Shown: positions 56,911-64,000, numbered from the stretch's first letter. The stretch: 64,000 bases of DNA from Flavobacterium flavigenum (GCF_027111255.2 NZ_CP114285.2:5146001-5210000), one strand, 5' to 3'. Numbers and translations are program-made. The notes: generated by a model not told the origin, from the letters alone.

Positions 56911-57555
56911 ATGAAAGAACCAATAGAAGTTTTAGTTTTAGAAAGTCAATTAATCAAGTTTTATGACGAAGCTGATTATAAATTTGACTCTATGGACAAC
57001 ATAAAATCTTATAGTAAAACATTTATAAGTGGTGACAAAAATACGTTGACTTCGCAGATTGGAGTTGAAGTGTTTGAAGACGACAAACTAATATCAAGTT
57101 GTCTAATAGGCTCAGAAGGTGGTGGAACTGGAATAACAGGAAATACATCATTAATTAGTTACGGCGGACTAGTCATTTGTTGCTCTAACACGGTATTCAA
57201 ATTAACAATACCAGACTTAAATTTAGAATGGAAAACAATTTCTGACCCAGCGACTTGTTTTGGTATTCATTATCTTGACAAAGATTATGTAGTTCACGGA
57301 GAACTTGAAATCACAAGACTTGACAAAGACGGAAAAATACTGTGGCAACAAAGTGGACGAGACATTTGGACAACAGCAGAAGCTTATGATGATTTCGCAG
57401 TTTATGACGACTATATTTTAGCGACTGACTGGGAATACAACAGATACAAGTTTGACTTTGACGGGAAATTATTAGAAGAATATAAAGTTGAACCACGAAA
57501 AGAAGAGCTGACAGTAGTAAAGGAAGAAGCAAAAAAATGGTGGAAATTTTGGTGA
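56911..57555 (+). CDS. Cassette 7: hypothetical beta-rich protein, 214 aa
   Basis: No signal peptide. Repeating beta units (LEITRLDKDGKILWQQSG, DDYILATDWEYNRYKFD) suggest a partial beta-propeller, and the C-terminus ends in a charged helix with WWKFW. A Gly-rich turn (GSEGGGTGITGN) lies near residue 70. No family named. The stop is 11 bp before the closing TGGCTATAAC. Confidence 0.62.
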   Translation: MKEPIEVLVLESQLIKFYDEADYKFDSMDNIKSYSKTFISGDKNTLTSQIGVEVFEDDKLISSCLIGSEGGGTGITGNTSLISYGGLVICCSNTVFKLTIPDLNLEWKTISDPATCFGIHYLDKDYVVHGELEITRLDKDGKILWQQSGRDIWTTAEAYDDFAVYDDYILATDWEYNRYKFDFDGKLLEEYKVEPRKEELTVVKEEAKKWWKFW

Positions 57556-57565
57556 AAAGAAAAAC

Positions 57566-57703
57566 TGGCTATAACAGGCGCTTGGCAAAAAAGCGGTTTC
57601 AGTGCTTAAATAAAGTTTTGTGCTTCATATCAAGTTTTGTGCTGTCAGACAGTTTTGTGCTTCGAAATCCGCTTCTTCGCCAAGCGCCAAAACGTTGTGT
57701 GCA
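57566..57703 (+). repeat. attC-like site H (divergent type with triplicated loop motif)
   Basis: From TGGCTATAAC to GTTGTGTGCA. Arms GGCGCTTGGCAAAAAAGCGG and CCGCTTCTTCGCCAAGCGCC pair, ending AAAACGTT. The centre is unlike the family and holds three copies of AGTTTTGTGCT (57614, 57633, 57651) at 18-19-bp spacing. Confidence 0.82.
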
Positions 57704-57729
57704 ATTGTAAAACCGACTACATTTGATTT

Positions 57730-58962
57730 ATGAATTATACAGTATTTTATTCTTGGCAGTCTGATTTAGAAAATAGATATAATCGCTCTTTTATCCAAGA
57801 TGTACTTGACAAAGCAACCAAAGTTTTGTCTAAAGACGAAAATTTTTCATTAGATGCAGTTGTTGATCGAGATACATTTGGGATGCCTGGCAGTCCATCA
57901 ATTGTCGAATCAATTACAGGAAAGATAGCAAAATCTGATGTTTTTGTCTGTGATATATCCATTATTAATTTATCTTCAACTGGGCGACCAACCCCAAATC
58001 CCAACGTATTATATGAATTGGGTTTTGCATCTGCCATATTAGGCTGGGAGCGAATAATTATGATACAAAATACCGCTTTTGGAAATATAGAAAAGCTACC
58101 TTTTGATTTGCGTGGAAGACGTATTTTGCAATACCATTTGGATAATACAATTGAGGGTAAAGCTGATGAAAAAAATAAACTTAAAAAGCAATTAACAGAT
58201 GTCTTTCAAGAAGCACTTAAACATTACAATAAAGATTACAACTCAAAGGAAAAAATTGTTTGGTGGGGAGATTGGAGTATAGAATCTAAAATTAAAATTC
58301 ATGGTGGTAAATTACATATTAACCGAGTATCATCAGATGCTTTCTTTTTTAGCATTATAATATGGGACGGTGCAAGAAGTGGACAAATATCTGGTAAAGC
58401 ACAAATATTGACACCGCATTCAGCCTATACAAGAATTAAAACATTTGACGATCAGGATTGCGAAATTATATTTCGAAGAAGATTAGAAAATGGAGAATGG
58501 TTTATTGAAATCGAAGAAGGTGAAGGTTGTAAAATGTTCCATGGTCATAACGCCACATTTTCTGGACATTATAAACATTCACCAGAAATGGTTATTAATT
58601 ATGGATACTTGGACGAGATAGATCTTAATGAAATTGAGCGAATGACAGGAAAATATTTATCTGTATTTCTAGATAATTTTCAACAGTTTAGTATAGAAAA
58701 AGATGAAGAAGACAATGAATTGGTAGTCATTACTGCAGGAGTAAAAGGTCTTTATACAATTATGGAATCAATAGTTGTCCTAAATAAGTTTGGCAACATT
58801 TGGTGTGCATTTATAGATCCTGAAATAGACACTATACGCTACTTCACTAATCTGACAGGTCAAGACAAACCAAAATCAATGAAAGATTGGTTATCAAGAC
58901 TTGCTGAGAAGCAGATTATAGAAAATGATGACAATGAACAACATTCAAATTTAGATGAGTAA
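57730..58962 (+). CDS. Cassette 8: TIR-like domain protein, probable defence effector
   Basis: 410 residues. The N-terminal ~150 residues have a TIR/flavodoxin-like pattern: YTVFYSWQSDLENRYNRSFI, then VFVCDISIIN and NPNVLYELGFASAILGWERII, where the glutamate of YELG fits the position of the catalytic Glu of NAD-cleaving TIR domains. The C-terminal ~230 residues are beta-rich (WWGDWSIESKIKIHGG, EGEGCKMFHGHN) and may sense a ligand. Such proteins are common in anti-phage loci. The catalytic role is inferred from motif only. Confidence 0.72.
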   Translation: MNYTVFYSWQSDLENRYNRSFIQDVLDKATKVLSKDENFSLDAVVDRDTFGMPGSPSIVESITGKIAKSDVFVCDISIINLSSTGRPTPNPNVLYELGFASAILGWERIIMIQNTAFGNIEKLPFDLRGRRILQYHLDNTIEGKADEKNKLKKQLTDVFQEALKHYNKDYNSKEKIVWWGDWSIESKIKIHGGKLHINRVSSDAFFFSIIIWDGARSGQISGKAQILTPHSAYTRIKTFDDQDCEIIFRRRLENGEWFIEIEEGEGCKMFHGHNATFSGHYKHSPEMVINYGYLDEIDLNEIERMTGKYLSVFLDNFQQFSIEKDEEDNELVVITAGVKGLYTIMESIVVLNKFGNIWCAFIDPEIDTIRYFTNLTGQDKPKSMKDWLSRLAEKQIIENDDNEQHSNLDE

Positions 58963-58969
58963 TAACAAC

Positions 58970-59108
58970 TGCACACAACACTTGCTACAAGAGATTTGGG
59001 CATTTGGCTTAATTTGAAAATGGTCTTGTATTTGGGAAGTTTAGGCAAATCCGAAAATAAGGCTTAATTTAATCCCAAACCTCTTGTAGCAAGGGAACGT
59101 TACTGGAG
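58970..59108 (+). repeat. attC-like site I (main type)
   Basis: From TGCACACAAC to GTTACTGGAG with arms identical to site D. Confidence 0.9.
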
Positions 59109-59234
59109 ACTTGTGCCGAAATTACGCTGAAGAAAATTATTAGAAAATATGCATTTTTTTTGCGCAGAAAATATTAAGTAGAACTCAAAAGTTACCAGCA
59201 ATTTAAACCGAAAAACTCGCAAAATACCCAAATT

Positions 59235-59681
59235 ATGAAATTCACTTATAAATCGAAAATATTAATTTTTTTCCCATTTTTATTCTTGGCTTGCAATAAT
59301 CCAAAGTTTGAGACAGAGTCTAGTCCAAAGTTTGAGCCTATATTTAAAGTTAATAATCAATTTGTTAATCTAGAAATACAAAAATTAATAAAAACAAAAA
59401 GCCTTTTTATAGAAGGATACAAAACTCGTGTAAATGATACTTTGGACATCTTTCTAACTGTTCAGCTGATAAATGTGGAAATTTCACCTAAAAACAATGA
59501 TTCTTTAGTCGCTATTCAAAAAAAGGTAGCGAGAAAAATCAAAAATTTATTGAAAAATCCTTTACAATTCAAAGCATACGATATTGTTATAATTAAAAGA
59601 GATACTGTCAAAAATCTTTTAGGATCGATGACTTCCGAAGAGGGGCTTTCTCATAATCGATTTAACACAAGTGATTTATAA
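59235..59681 (+). CDS. Cassette 9: hypothetical lipoprotein, 148 aa
   Basis: Lipobox FLAC after a hydrophobic segment (ILIFFPFLFLAC). A short repeat, PKFETESS-PKFEPIF, follows the lipidation site; the rest is a Lys-rich alpha/beta domain without a family match. The cassette has a 126-bp leader and a 138-bp trailer, both similar to those of cassette 10. Confidence 0.62.
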   Translation: MKFTYKSKILIFFPFLFLACNNPKFETESSPKFEPIFKVNNQFVNLEIQKLIKTKSLFIEGYKTRVNDTLDIFLTVQLINVEISPKNNDSLVAIQKKVARKIKNLLKNPLQFKAYDIVIIKRDTVKNLLGSMTSEEGLSHNRFNTSDL

Positions 59682-59818
59682 AAATGCGCAAAACTCTGGA
59701 ATGTTGGAAGGTGAAAACAGAAACTTGAAAAGCGTTACGCTGAAAATTAAAAATTAAAATCTGCCAACAAAAACGTGAAAATTTATGGTTAGATTCATAA
59801 TTTTGACAAAAAACAAGC

Positions 59819-59956
59819 CTCCAGTAACACTTGCTACAAGAGATTTGGGCATTTGGCTTAATTTGAAAATGGTCTTGTATTTGGGAAGTTTTGGCAAATC
59901 CGAAAATAAGACTTGATTTAACCCCAAACCTCTTGTAGCAAGGGAACGTTGGCGGT
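59819..59956 (+). repeat. attC-like site J (main type)
   Basis: From CTCCAGTAAC to GTTGGCGGT. Arms as in site D; the centre has small changes (GGAAGTTTTGGCAAATCC, AAGACTTGATTTAACCCC). Confidence 0.9.
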
Positions 59957-60118
59957 CAGTTGAAGCCGAACTTACGCAGAAAAATATTTTGGAAAGGATA
60001 AATTTTCGTCACGCAGAAAAATCAGAAAAGCAAACGTGAAAATTGGAAAGCGACAAGCGGAAGTTTGGAAACTAACAGTAATGTCATTTTTTTAACAAAA
60101 AGCATTTAAACAATAAAT

Positions 60119-60445
60119 ATGAAACTAAGTAATTCTTTCAGTGGCGCATTAAGAACGTTCTCTTATTTTATGGCTAGCGGAAATCAATCTACATTAAAAG
60201 GAATTGATTATTTATCACTTTATGGTGAAGAACCAAGCGCAATTGAACAAGTATTTGCAATTTATGCGAATGTCATTGAATTAGATGTAAACGGTCAAGT
60301 ATTAAACGCAAAATATGCAGAAAAAAGAGCGACAGATTATCTAAGACAATATTGTGATTCAAGTTTTATCATAGAACCTCCATATGAAGATTGGGAAATT
60401 ACTTTGCATAATCCACCTCCAAAAATAGATTTAATAACGAAATAA
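60119..60445 (+). CDS. Cassette 10: hypothetical protein, 108 aa
   Basis: A short cytosolic-looking protein, helical at the start (AIEQVFAIYANVIEL) and ending in Pro-rich sequence (NPPPKIDLITK). No family recognised. The leader (59957-60118) and trailer (60446-60549) resemble those of cassette 9, including GCCGAA-TTACGC and CGACTAAAAACAACC. Confidence 0.55.
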   Translation: MKLSNSFSGALRTFSYFMASGNQSTLKGIDYLSLYGEEPSAIEQVFAIYANVIELDVNGQVLNAKYAEKRATDYLRQYCDSSFIIEPPYEDWEITLHNPPPKIDLITK

Positions 60446-60549
60446 TAATCGCACTTTCTTTAAAAAGTTGAGTTTTTCCAGCGGAAATTTGAAAAGCAGA
60501 AACGCAAAAATATAGGTTGGTAATCGTAATTTCGACTAAAAACAACCGA

Positions 60550-60678
60550 ACCGCCAACACACGCTACAAGCAAGCTGGGCAATGGGTTTAATTTGAAAAT
60601 AGTTTGTATTTGATACATTTGTTTTTAACCGAAAGAATACGCATCTTTAATCCCAGCCTGCGTGTAGCGCGGGAACGT
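60550..60678 (+). repeat. attC-like site K (CGC type), split by an IS
   Basis: From ACCGCCAAC; arms CGCTACAAGCAAGCTGGG and CCCAGCCTGCGTGTAGCG pair. The 3' core is interrupted after AACGT by the IS. Joining 60678 to 62398 restores AACGTTGGCTGTA, which pairs with TACAGCTAAC at 63100 with one mismatch. Confidence 0.88.
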
Positions 60679-62393
60679 CAGGCTGTGAAAAAACCTTCCT
60701 TCTTCTATTAAAGTCTTAAAATTTCGCCGCACTATAATTCCAATAAAGCCTTACACTTGACCGCTTTTTTTAGGCTGTCAATTTCTCTGAATAAAAAACT
60801 GTTGCTGTATTTAGCTTTAAATAACTCGTTTTCAGCAAAAACAAGACCTTTTCCTTATAAGGTGAGTTCCATTTTTGGAGTTTGGCAATAAGTTCGGGAA
60901 CGCCCAATATATTGATACTGCGTTTAATATTATAGACCAGCATAATCAGGCTGTGTTCTCCATTTACTTTATCGAGTCCTGTTAAATTGGTGTGGTTATA
61001 GCCCCATTGCCGTTTGATGGTTCCAAAGATGTGTTCGTTTATTTCCTGTCGCTTGCGGTACAGCTGTGGATTTTCCTGATAACGTTTGTTGTTTTCTTCT
61101 ACGGCATCTGCATATTGGCTACGGTCAATTTCCCTGCCTGCCGCTCTACTGGTGCATAAATGTTTTACAGGACATTCCCTGCATTTGGATGTACGGTACT
61201 TTTTAAAATTATAGCTGTCTTTATCGGTTGTTTTCTTATGCCATCTTCCCGTGGTTTGTAGCGTTTGCCCTTCTGGGCAAGTGTAGGTATCATTGGATTT
61301 GTTGTATTGAAACCTGGCAACCAAATAAGCAGGCTGTGTGCCGTTTTCGTTGCTTTTTCCTTGCCCGGGCTGCGCTACAATGGTAGTGATGCTGCCTTGT
61401 TTGCAGATCTCTATTTGTTTGCCGTTGTGATAACCTTTGTCTACAAGGGCAGTATAAGTTTCAATTCCTAAATTCTCTTTGGCTTCAAGGGCAATAGCCG
61501 ATAAAGCACTGCGGTCGTTCTTGTTGATAGTGTGCGTGGCTACTACAAGATTGTGTTTGGCATCCACTGCAGCCTGAACATTAAAGGATATTTCAACTAC
61601 TTGTCCCTGCACTAATAATGCTCTGGCATCACTATCGGTAGTGCTGATTTGAGGCTCTCCACTGGCCTTTAACTTTTCTTCCAGCAAATCATAGCGAAGC
61701 TTATTTTGTTTTAAGCGTTCTATCTTTTGTTGGATGTTTTTGATTTTTGGAGCATTTTCTTTTGCATCATTTTCTTCCAAAGCATCTAGATATTCTTGGG
61801 TTTTAGCTTCAATGTATTCTAAATGTTTGTCTATTTTCTTTTGGTTGAAATTAGCTTTACGGCTATTGTGCGCCCTGCTTTTAGTTCCATCAATAGCAAT
61901 GGTTTCACAGCCTATTAAGTCGGCGTCTTTTAAAAACACAACATAGAGTTTAAACAAGTTCTTTAATGCCAATGAATTATTCTTTCTGAAGTCTGATATA
62001 CTGTGGTAGTTGGGACGAATGTCTTCTAATAACCACTGCATTTCAATATTTCTGAAGGATTCTCTTTCTAATTTTCTGGAGCTTCTTATTCCGTTGATAT
62101 AGCCGTACAAATAGGCCTTAAGGAACAACGTGGTATTGTAGCTCGGACGGCCTTCTCTTTTAATGGTCTGTACTGAAAACCCTAGTTTGGAAAGGTCTAT
62201 AAACATAACAAATGCATCTATAAACCGCACTTGATTATCGTGAGCTATAGTGTCTTCCAGACTGGAAATACGCATTTGGTTACGAGAAATTCCTGAGATA
62301 TGTTGCATCCTTAAAAATACGAAATTTCCTGCTGTAAGAAAACTTTTTTGCTATATTTGATTCGAATACAAACGGAAGTTTTTTCACAGACTG
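60679..62393 (-). mobile_element. IS1182-family insertion sequence, 1715 bp
   Basis: The ends are imperfect inverted repeats: CAGGCTGTGAAAAAACCTTC on the left and CAGTCTGTGAAAAAACTTCC (inverse) on the right. A 4-bp direct repeat ACGT flanks the element (60675-60678 and 62394-62397). It contains a single intact transposase gene, so it may be active. Confidence 0.9.
60770..62308 (-). CDS. IS1182-family transposase
   Basis: 512 residues with the family layout: an N-terminal DUF772-type domain (GRPSYNTTLFLKAYLYGY, SDFRKNNS), then a DDE domain with the first Asp in TIAIDGTKSRAHN, the second in ALVDKGYHNG, and the Glu in the EINEHIFGTIKRQWGY region. A Cys cluster (CRECPVKHLC) lies in between. No frameshift. 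It is the only minus-strand gene inside the array proper. Confidence 0.93.
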   Translation of the reverse strand: MQHISGISRNQMRISSLEDTIAHDNQVRFIDAFVMFIDLSKLGFSVQTIKREGRPSYNTTLFLKAYLYGYINGIRSSRKLERESFRNIEMQWLLEDIRPNYHSISDFRKNNSLALKNLFKLYVVFLKDADLIGCETIAIDGTKSRAHNSRKANFNQKKIDKHLEYIEAKTQEYLDALEENDAKENAPKIKNIQQKIERLKQNKLRYDLLEEKLKASGEPQISTTDSDARALLVQGQVVEISFNVQAAVDAKHNLVVATHTINKNDRSALSAIALEAKENLGIETYTALVDKGYHNGKQIEICKQGSITTIVAQPGQGKSNENGTQPAYLVARFQYNKSNDTYTCPEGQTLQTTGRWHKKTTDKDSYNFKKYRTSKCRECPVKHLCTSRAAGREIDRSQYADAVEENNKRYQENPQLYRKRQEINEHIFGTIKRQWGYNHTNLTGLDKVNGEHSLIMLVYNIKRSINILGVPELIAKLQKWNSPYKEKVLFLLKTSYLKLNTATVFYSEKLTA

Positions 62394-62418
62394 ACGTTGG
62401 CTGTAATTTTTAGAAAAA

Positions 62419-63108
62419 ATGGTCGATAAGAAAAATATTGAAAAATTAATTATTCAAAATAAAAAAAGCAATCTTTTAACTCATTTTAAAGATTCGCAAT
62501 CATATAATATTACAAAATACAGTGGCGAAATTAGAGATAAAGAAATATTAATTTGGAGATCTGCATACTTTAGTAGAGGTGACTACCCAATATTTCATTT
62601 AACTTTTGACAACAATAATAAATTGAAAGAAATCAAAATGGAAAAAAATCCATTTAATATCTTTTTGGACGGAGTAACTATTGTAGTATTACTTATATTA
62701 ATAGTAACAATATTTATTTCAACTGACTTAAAAACTACATTTTTTGCAATTATTGCAATTACTATAATTGGATTTTTAATGCGATTACTGCTTACAAAAT
62801 CTAAAATATTTGAAACTAAAATATTGATTGAAGAGTTAAAGACAACAATAAATAATTTAGATGAATTAAATATTTCCAAACAGAAAAAAGACCAAAATTC
62901 AGAAAATAAAGAAGTTAATGAATGGTCTTTTTTCAAGATAATGTCAAGAATACTAATTTATCCATTTTGTGTAATTCTTATATGGTTATCGCTTACTCTT
63001 ATGATACCAGAAGGAAAAATTATAGAAGGAATATTTGCAATCATTGTAGGTCTAGCATATCCAATTTCTGACTTGCTCATAATAATAAATAAAAAAAACT
63101 ACAGCTAA
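62419..63108 (+). CDS. Cassette 11: hypothetical membrane protein, 229 aa
   Basis: A soluble Lys-rich N-terminus (~1-75), two transmembrane helices (~85-102 and 106-122), a charged loop with a SENKEVNEW stretch, and two more helices (~175-222). No family recognised. Its stop codon TAA lies inside the closing TACAGCTAAC, so the coding region runs right into the recombination core. Confidence 0.62.
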   Translation: MVDKKNIEKLIIQNKKSNLLTHFKDSQSYNITKYSGEIRDKEILIWRSAYFSRGDYPIFHLTFDNNNKLKEIKMEKNPFNIFLDGVTIVVLLILIVTIFISTDLKTTFFAIIAITIIGFLMRLLLTKSKIFETKILIEELKTTINNLDELNISKQKKDQNSENKEVNEWSFFKIMSRILIYPFCVILIWLSLTLMIPEGKIIEGIFAIIVGLAYPISDLLIIINKKNYS

Positions 63109-63235
63109 CAATTGCTACAAGAGATTTAAGCAATTGGCTAATTTAAATGGTCTTGTACTTGGGAAGTTTTGGCAAATACGAAGATAAGGCTTAATTTAGC
63201 CCCAAACCTCTTTTAGCAAGGGAACGTTCACTGTC
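63100..63235 (+). repeat. attC-like site L (degenerate main type), last in the window
   Basis: From TACAGCTAAC to GTTCACTGTC. Arms TTGCTACAAGAGATTTAAGC and CCTCTTTTAGCAAG are less perfect than in site D, with small deletions in the centre. GTTC departs from the GTTR core, and no partner GACAGTGAAC is found before 64000, so the array may end here or the last cassette may continue outside. Confidence 0.8.
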
Positions 63236-63260
63236 ATTGTTGAATGTTCCATCAAAAGCC

Positions 63261-63495
63261 CTATTTGCAATCACCGTTCGGTTCACAGATTTGGCCAGCT
63301 CGGATTTTTAACGTATTCGGATTGTCCTTTTGCCATTCAGCAAATGCATTTTCAAGCGTTTTCAAAATTTTACTTGGCAGTTGAGCGCAAGCAATTGCAT
63401 ATTTACGATTTTTGTTTTATCGCTTGACTGCTTTTCGGCTTGCTGACCGCAAGCCGAAAGACAATACAATACAAAAATTGTGATTAAAATTTCAC
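63261..63495 (-). pseudogene. Frameshifted small lipoprotein remnant
   Basis: One frame gives a lipoprotein signal (ILITIFVLYCLSACGQQ) running to about SDKTKIV; another frame then gives NRKYAIACAQLPSK...AGQICEPNGDCK and a stop at 63261. A GTG overlapping the DoxX-like stop (GTGA) would be the natural start but is also out of frame. The shifts fall at TTTT and AAAAA runs, so sequencing error is possible. Confidence 0.5.
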
Positions 63496-63854
63496 TTCGT
63501 ATAATTCAGTTTTCTGAAATAATAGTAAGAAACAGCAAGAATAGCAAAAGGTACAAGTGGTGCAATACCTTTTATCCAGCCATCAATAAGAAAATGCGCC
63601 AGACTTGCTGAAAGTAAAAGTATTCCAAATCCAACATACGACCATTCCTTAAACATTATTGGAATTGCAGGAATAAGAATAATTACTGCGCCAACAATTT
63701 TTAGAATGTCTAATTCTAATCCAAAATAACTTGGAAATTCCATTCTGCGAATAGTTTCTTCTAAGTATTCACGTGGTGCAAAATACGAAGGCAAGACAAT
63801 TAAAGCCATAGCTATAATGGTTACTGTCCGATAGATTTTTTTCTCTTTGTTCAT
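63492..63854 (-). CDS. DoxX-like membrane protein
   Basis: 120 residues with four predicted transmembrane helices (~9-25, 48-68, 72-90, 95-113). The pattern (YFGLELDILKIVGAVIILIP, LLSASLAHFLIDG) matches DoxX-like proteins, which are often divergent from small winged-helix regulators. It reads leftward towards the array, opposite to all cassette genes, so it is probably resident chromosome or a reversed cassette. Confidence 0.8.
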   Translation of the reverse strand: MNKEKKIYRTVTIIAMALIVLPSYFAPREYLEETIRRMEFPSYFGLELDILKIVGAVIILIPAIPIMFKEWSYVGFGILLLSASLAHFLIDGWIKGIAPLVPFAILAVSYYYFRKLNYTK

Positions 63855-63900
63855 CTTTTTTAATTTGTTTCGTTTGAAGTTGCGAAATTATCTATATTTA

Positions 63901-63951
63901 CTAACCAATAGTAAGCACTAACCCAACGGTTAGCACTCACTTTTAGGTTAG
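63901..63951. promoter_or_regulatory. Nested CTAACC/GGTTAG operator
   Basis: CTAACC at 63901 and 63918 and GGTTAG at 63928 and 63946 form two dyads sharing almost the same centre, between divergent genes. A TAATTTTG box at 63957-63964 could be the -7 element of the rightward gene. Confidence 0.55.
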
Positions 63952-63971
63952 TAATGTAATTTTGTTGGATA

Positions 63972-64000
63972 ATGGCAAAGACAATTAAATGTGATTCTTC
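63972..64000 (+). CDS. Start of a gene cut by the window end, possibly an HxlR-type regulator
   Basis: Only about nine codons (MAKTIKCDS) are visible. Divergent position from a DoxX-like gene, an operator in between and a cysteine near the N-terminus fit an HxlR-type redox regulator, but this is a guess from context. Confidence 0.35.

Larger units (their letters stand above)
45857..63235 (+). mobile_element. Integron-like cassette array without integrase (CALIN-like)
   Basis: Twelve hairpin sites of ~138 bp (A-L) alternate with gene cassettes. Each cassette begins GTT plus 6-7 specific bases and ends with their reverse complement plus AAC, immediately before the next site. Pairs: GTTGGGAGTA/TACTCCCAAC, GTTAGCGGAT/ATCCGCTAAC, GTTATATGAT/ATCATATAAC, GTTACCAGTA/TACTGGTAAC, GTTATGTGAT/ATCACATAAC, GTTATGGTGT/ACACCATAAC, GTTACCTGC/GCAGGTAAC, GTTATAGCCA/TGGCTATAAC, GTTGTGTGCA/TGCACACAAC, GTTACTGGAG/CTCCAGTAAC, GTTGGCGGT/ACCGCCAAC, GTTGGCTGTA/TACAGCTAAC (one mismatch). 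This is what cassettes cut out as circles at attC sites show. Genes whose frame is clear all read rightward, except the IS. No tyrosine recombinase is encoded in the window. Confidence 0.85.

Noticed and set aside
48690..60678. A CRISPR-like array from the recurring repeats.
   Set aside because: Repeats are ~138 bp, separated by genes of variable length, and no spacers or cas genes are seen.
45857..63235. Calling it a standard integron.
   Set aside because: No integrase gene is visible in the window and the core does not follow GTTRRRY beyond GTTR, so I call it integron-like.

Overview
The window looks like chromosomal DNA of a Flavobacterium-like member of the Bacteroidota. It is AT-rich, has a SusC/SusD polysaccharide-utilisation locus (PUL) with a hybrid two-component regulator, lacks clear Shine-Dalgarno sites, and has promoters of the TTTG...TAnnTTTG type. 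No rRNA, tRNA or CRISPR array was found.

Layout. (1) 1-8.6 kb: the end of a secreted GH43-like enzyme, an M28 peptidase, unknown genes, a Coq4-like gene, a TlpA-like thioredoxin, a CE4 deacetylase, a LacI-type regulator and a ParDE-like toxin-antitoxin pair. (2) 8.7-14.1 kb, minus strand: an ankyrin protein, DUF2271, a PepSY/flavodoxin/reductase fusion and ApbE, which together look like an extracytosolic flavin-transfer set. (3) 14.5-20.8 kb: a PQQ-type sugar dehydrogenase lipoprotein, then a small protein and a type I secretion operon (ABC protein, HlyD, TolC). (4) 22.4-45.4 kb: a PUL with its HTCS regulator, SusE/F-like lipoprotein, SusC, SusD, two GH30, GH2, GH27, GH51 and a tandem GH43. 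The enzyme mix suggests arabinogalactan or beta-1,6-galactan side chains as substrate (inference).

(5) 45.86-63.24 kb is the most unusual part: an integron-like cassette array with no integrase in the window. Twelve sites (A-L) of about 138 bp, each a long imperfect hairpin ending in AACGTT, separate twelve cassettes. In each of these twelve cassettes the first 9-10 bases (GTT...) are the reverse complement of the last 9-10 bases before the next site (...AAC), and this sequence differs from cassette to cassette. That is the signature of circular-cassette recombination at attC sites. The core agrees with the canonical GTTRRRY only in GTTR, and the conserved part is the site centre, so this may be a divergent or undescribed attC class, or a CALIN (cluster of attC sites lacking an integrase). 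All cassette genes whose reading direction is clear point the same way. Cargo includes a 6.2-kb type I-like restriction-modification cassette with an extra nuclease, a TIR-like protein, two HExxH proteins, small secreted proteins and two non-coding cassettes, one holding a cloverleaf-like element. An IS1182-type element has inserted exactly into the core of one site, with an ACGT duplication. A Flavobacterium-type promoter lies just upstream of the first cassette.

(6) The right edge has a frameshifted lipoprotein remnant, a DoxX-like gene and a symmetrical operator in front of a divergent gene cut by the window end.
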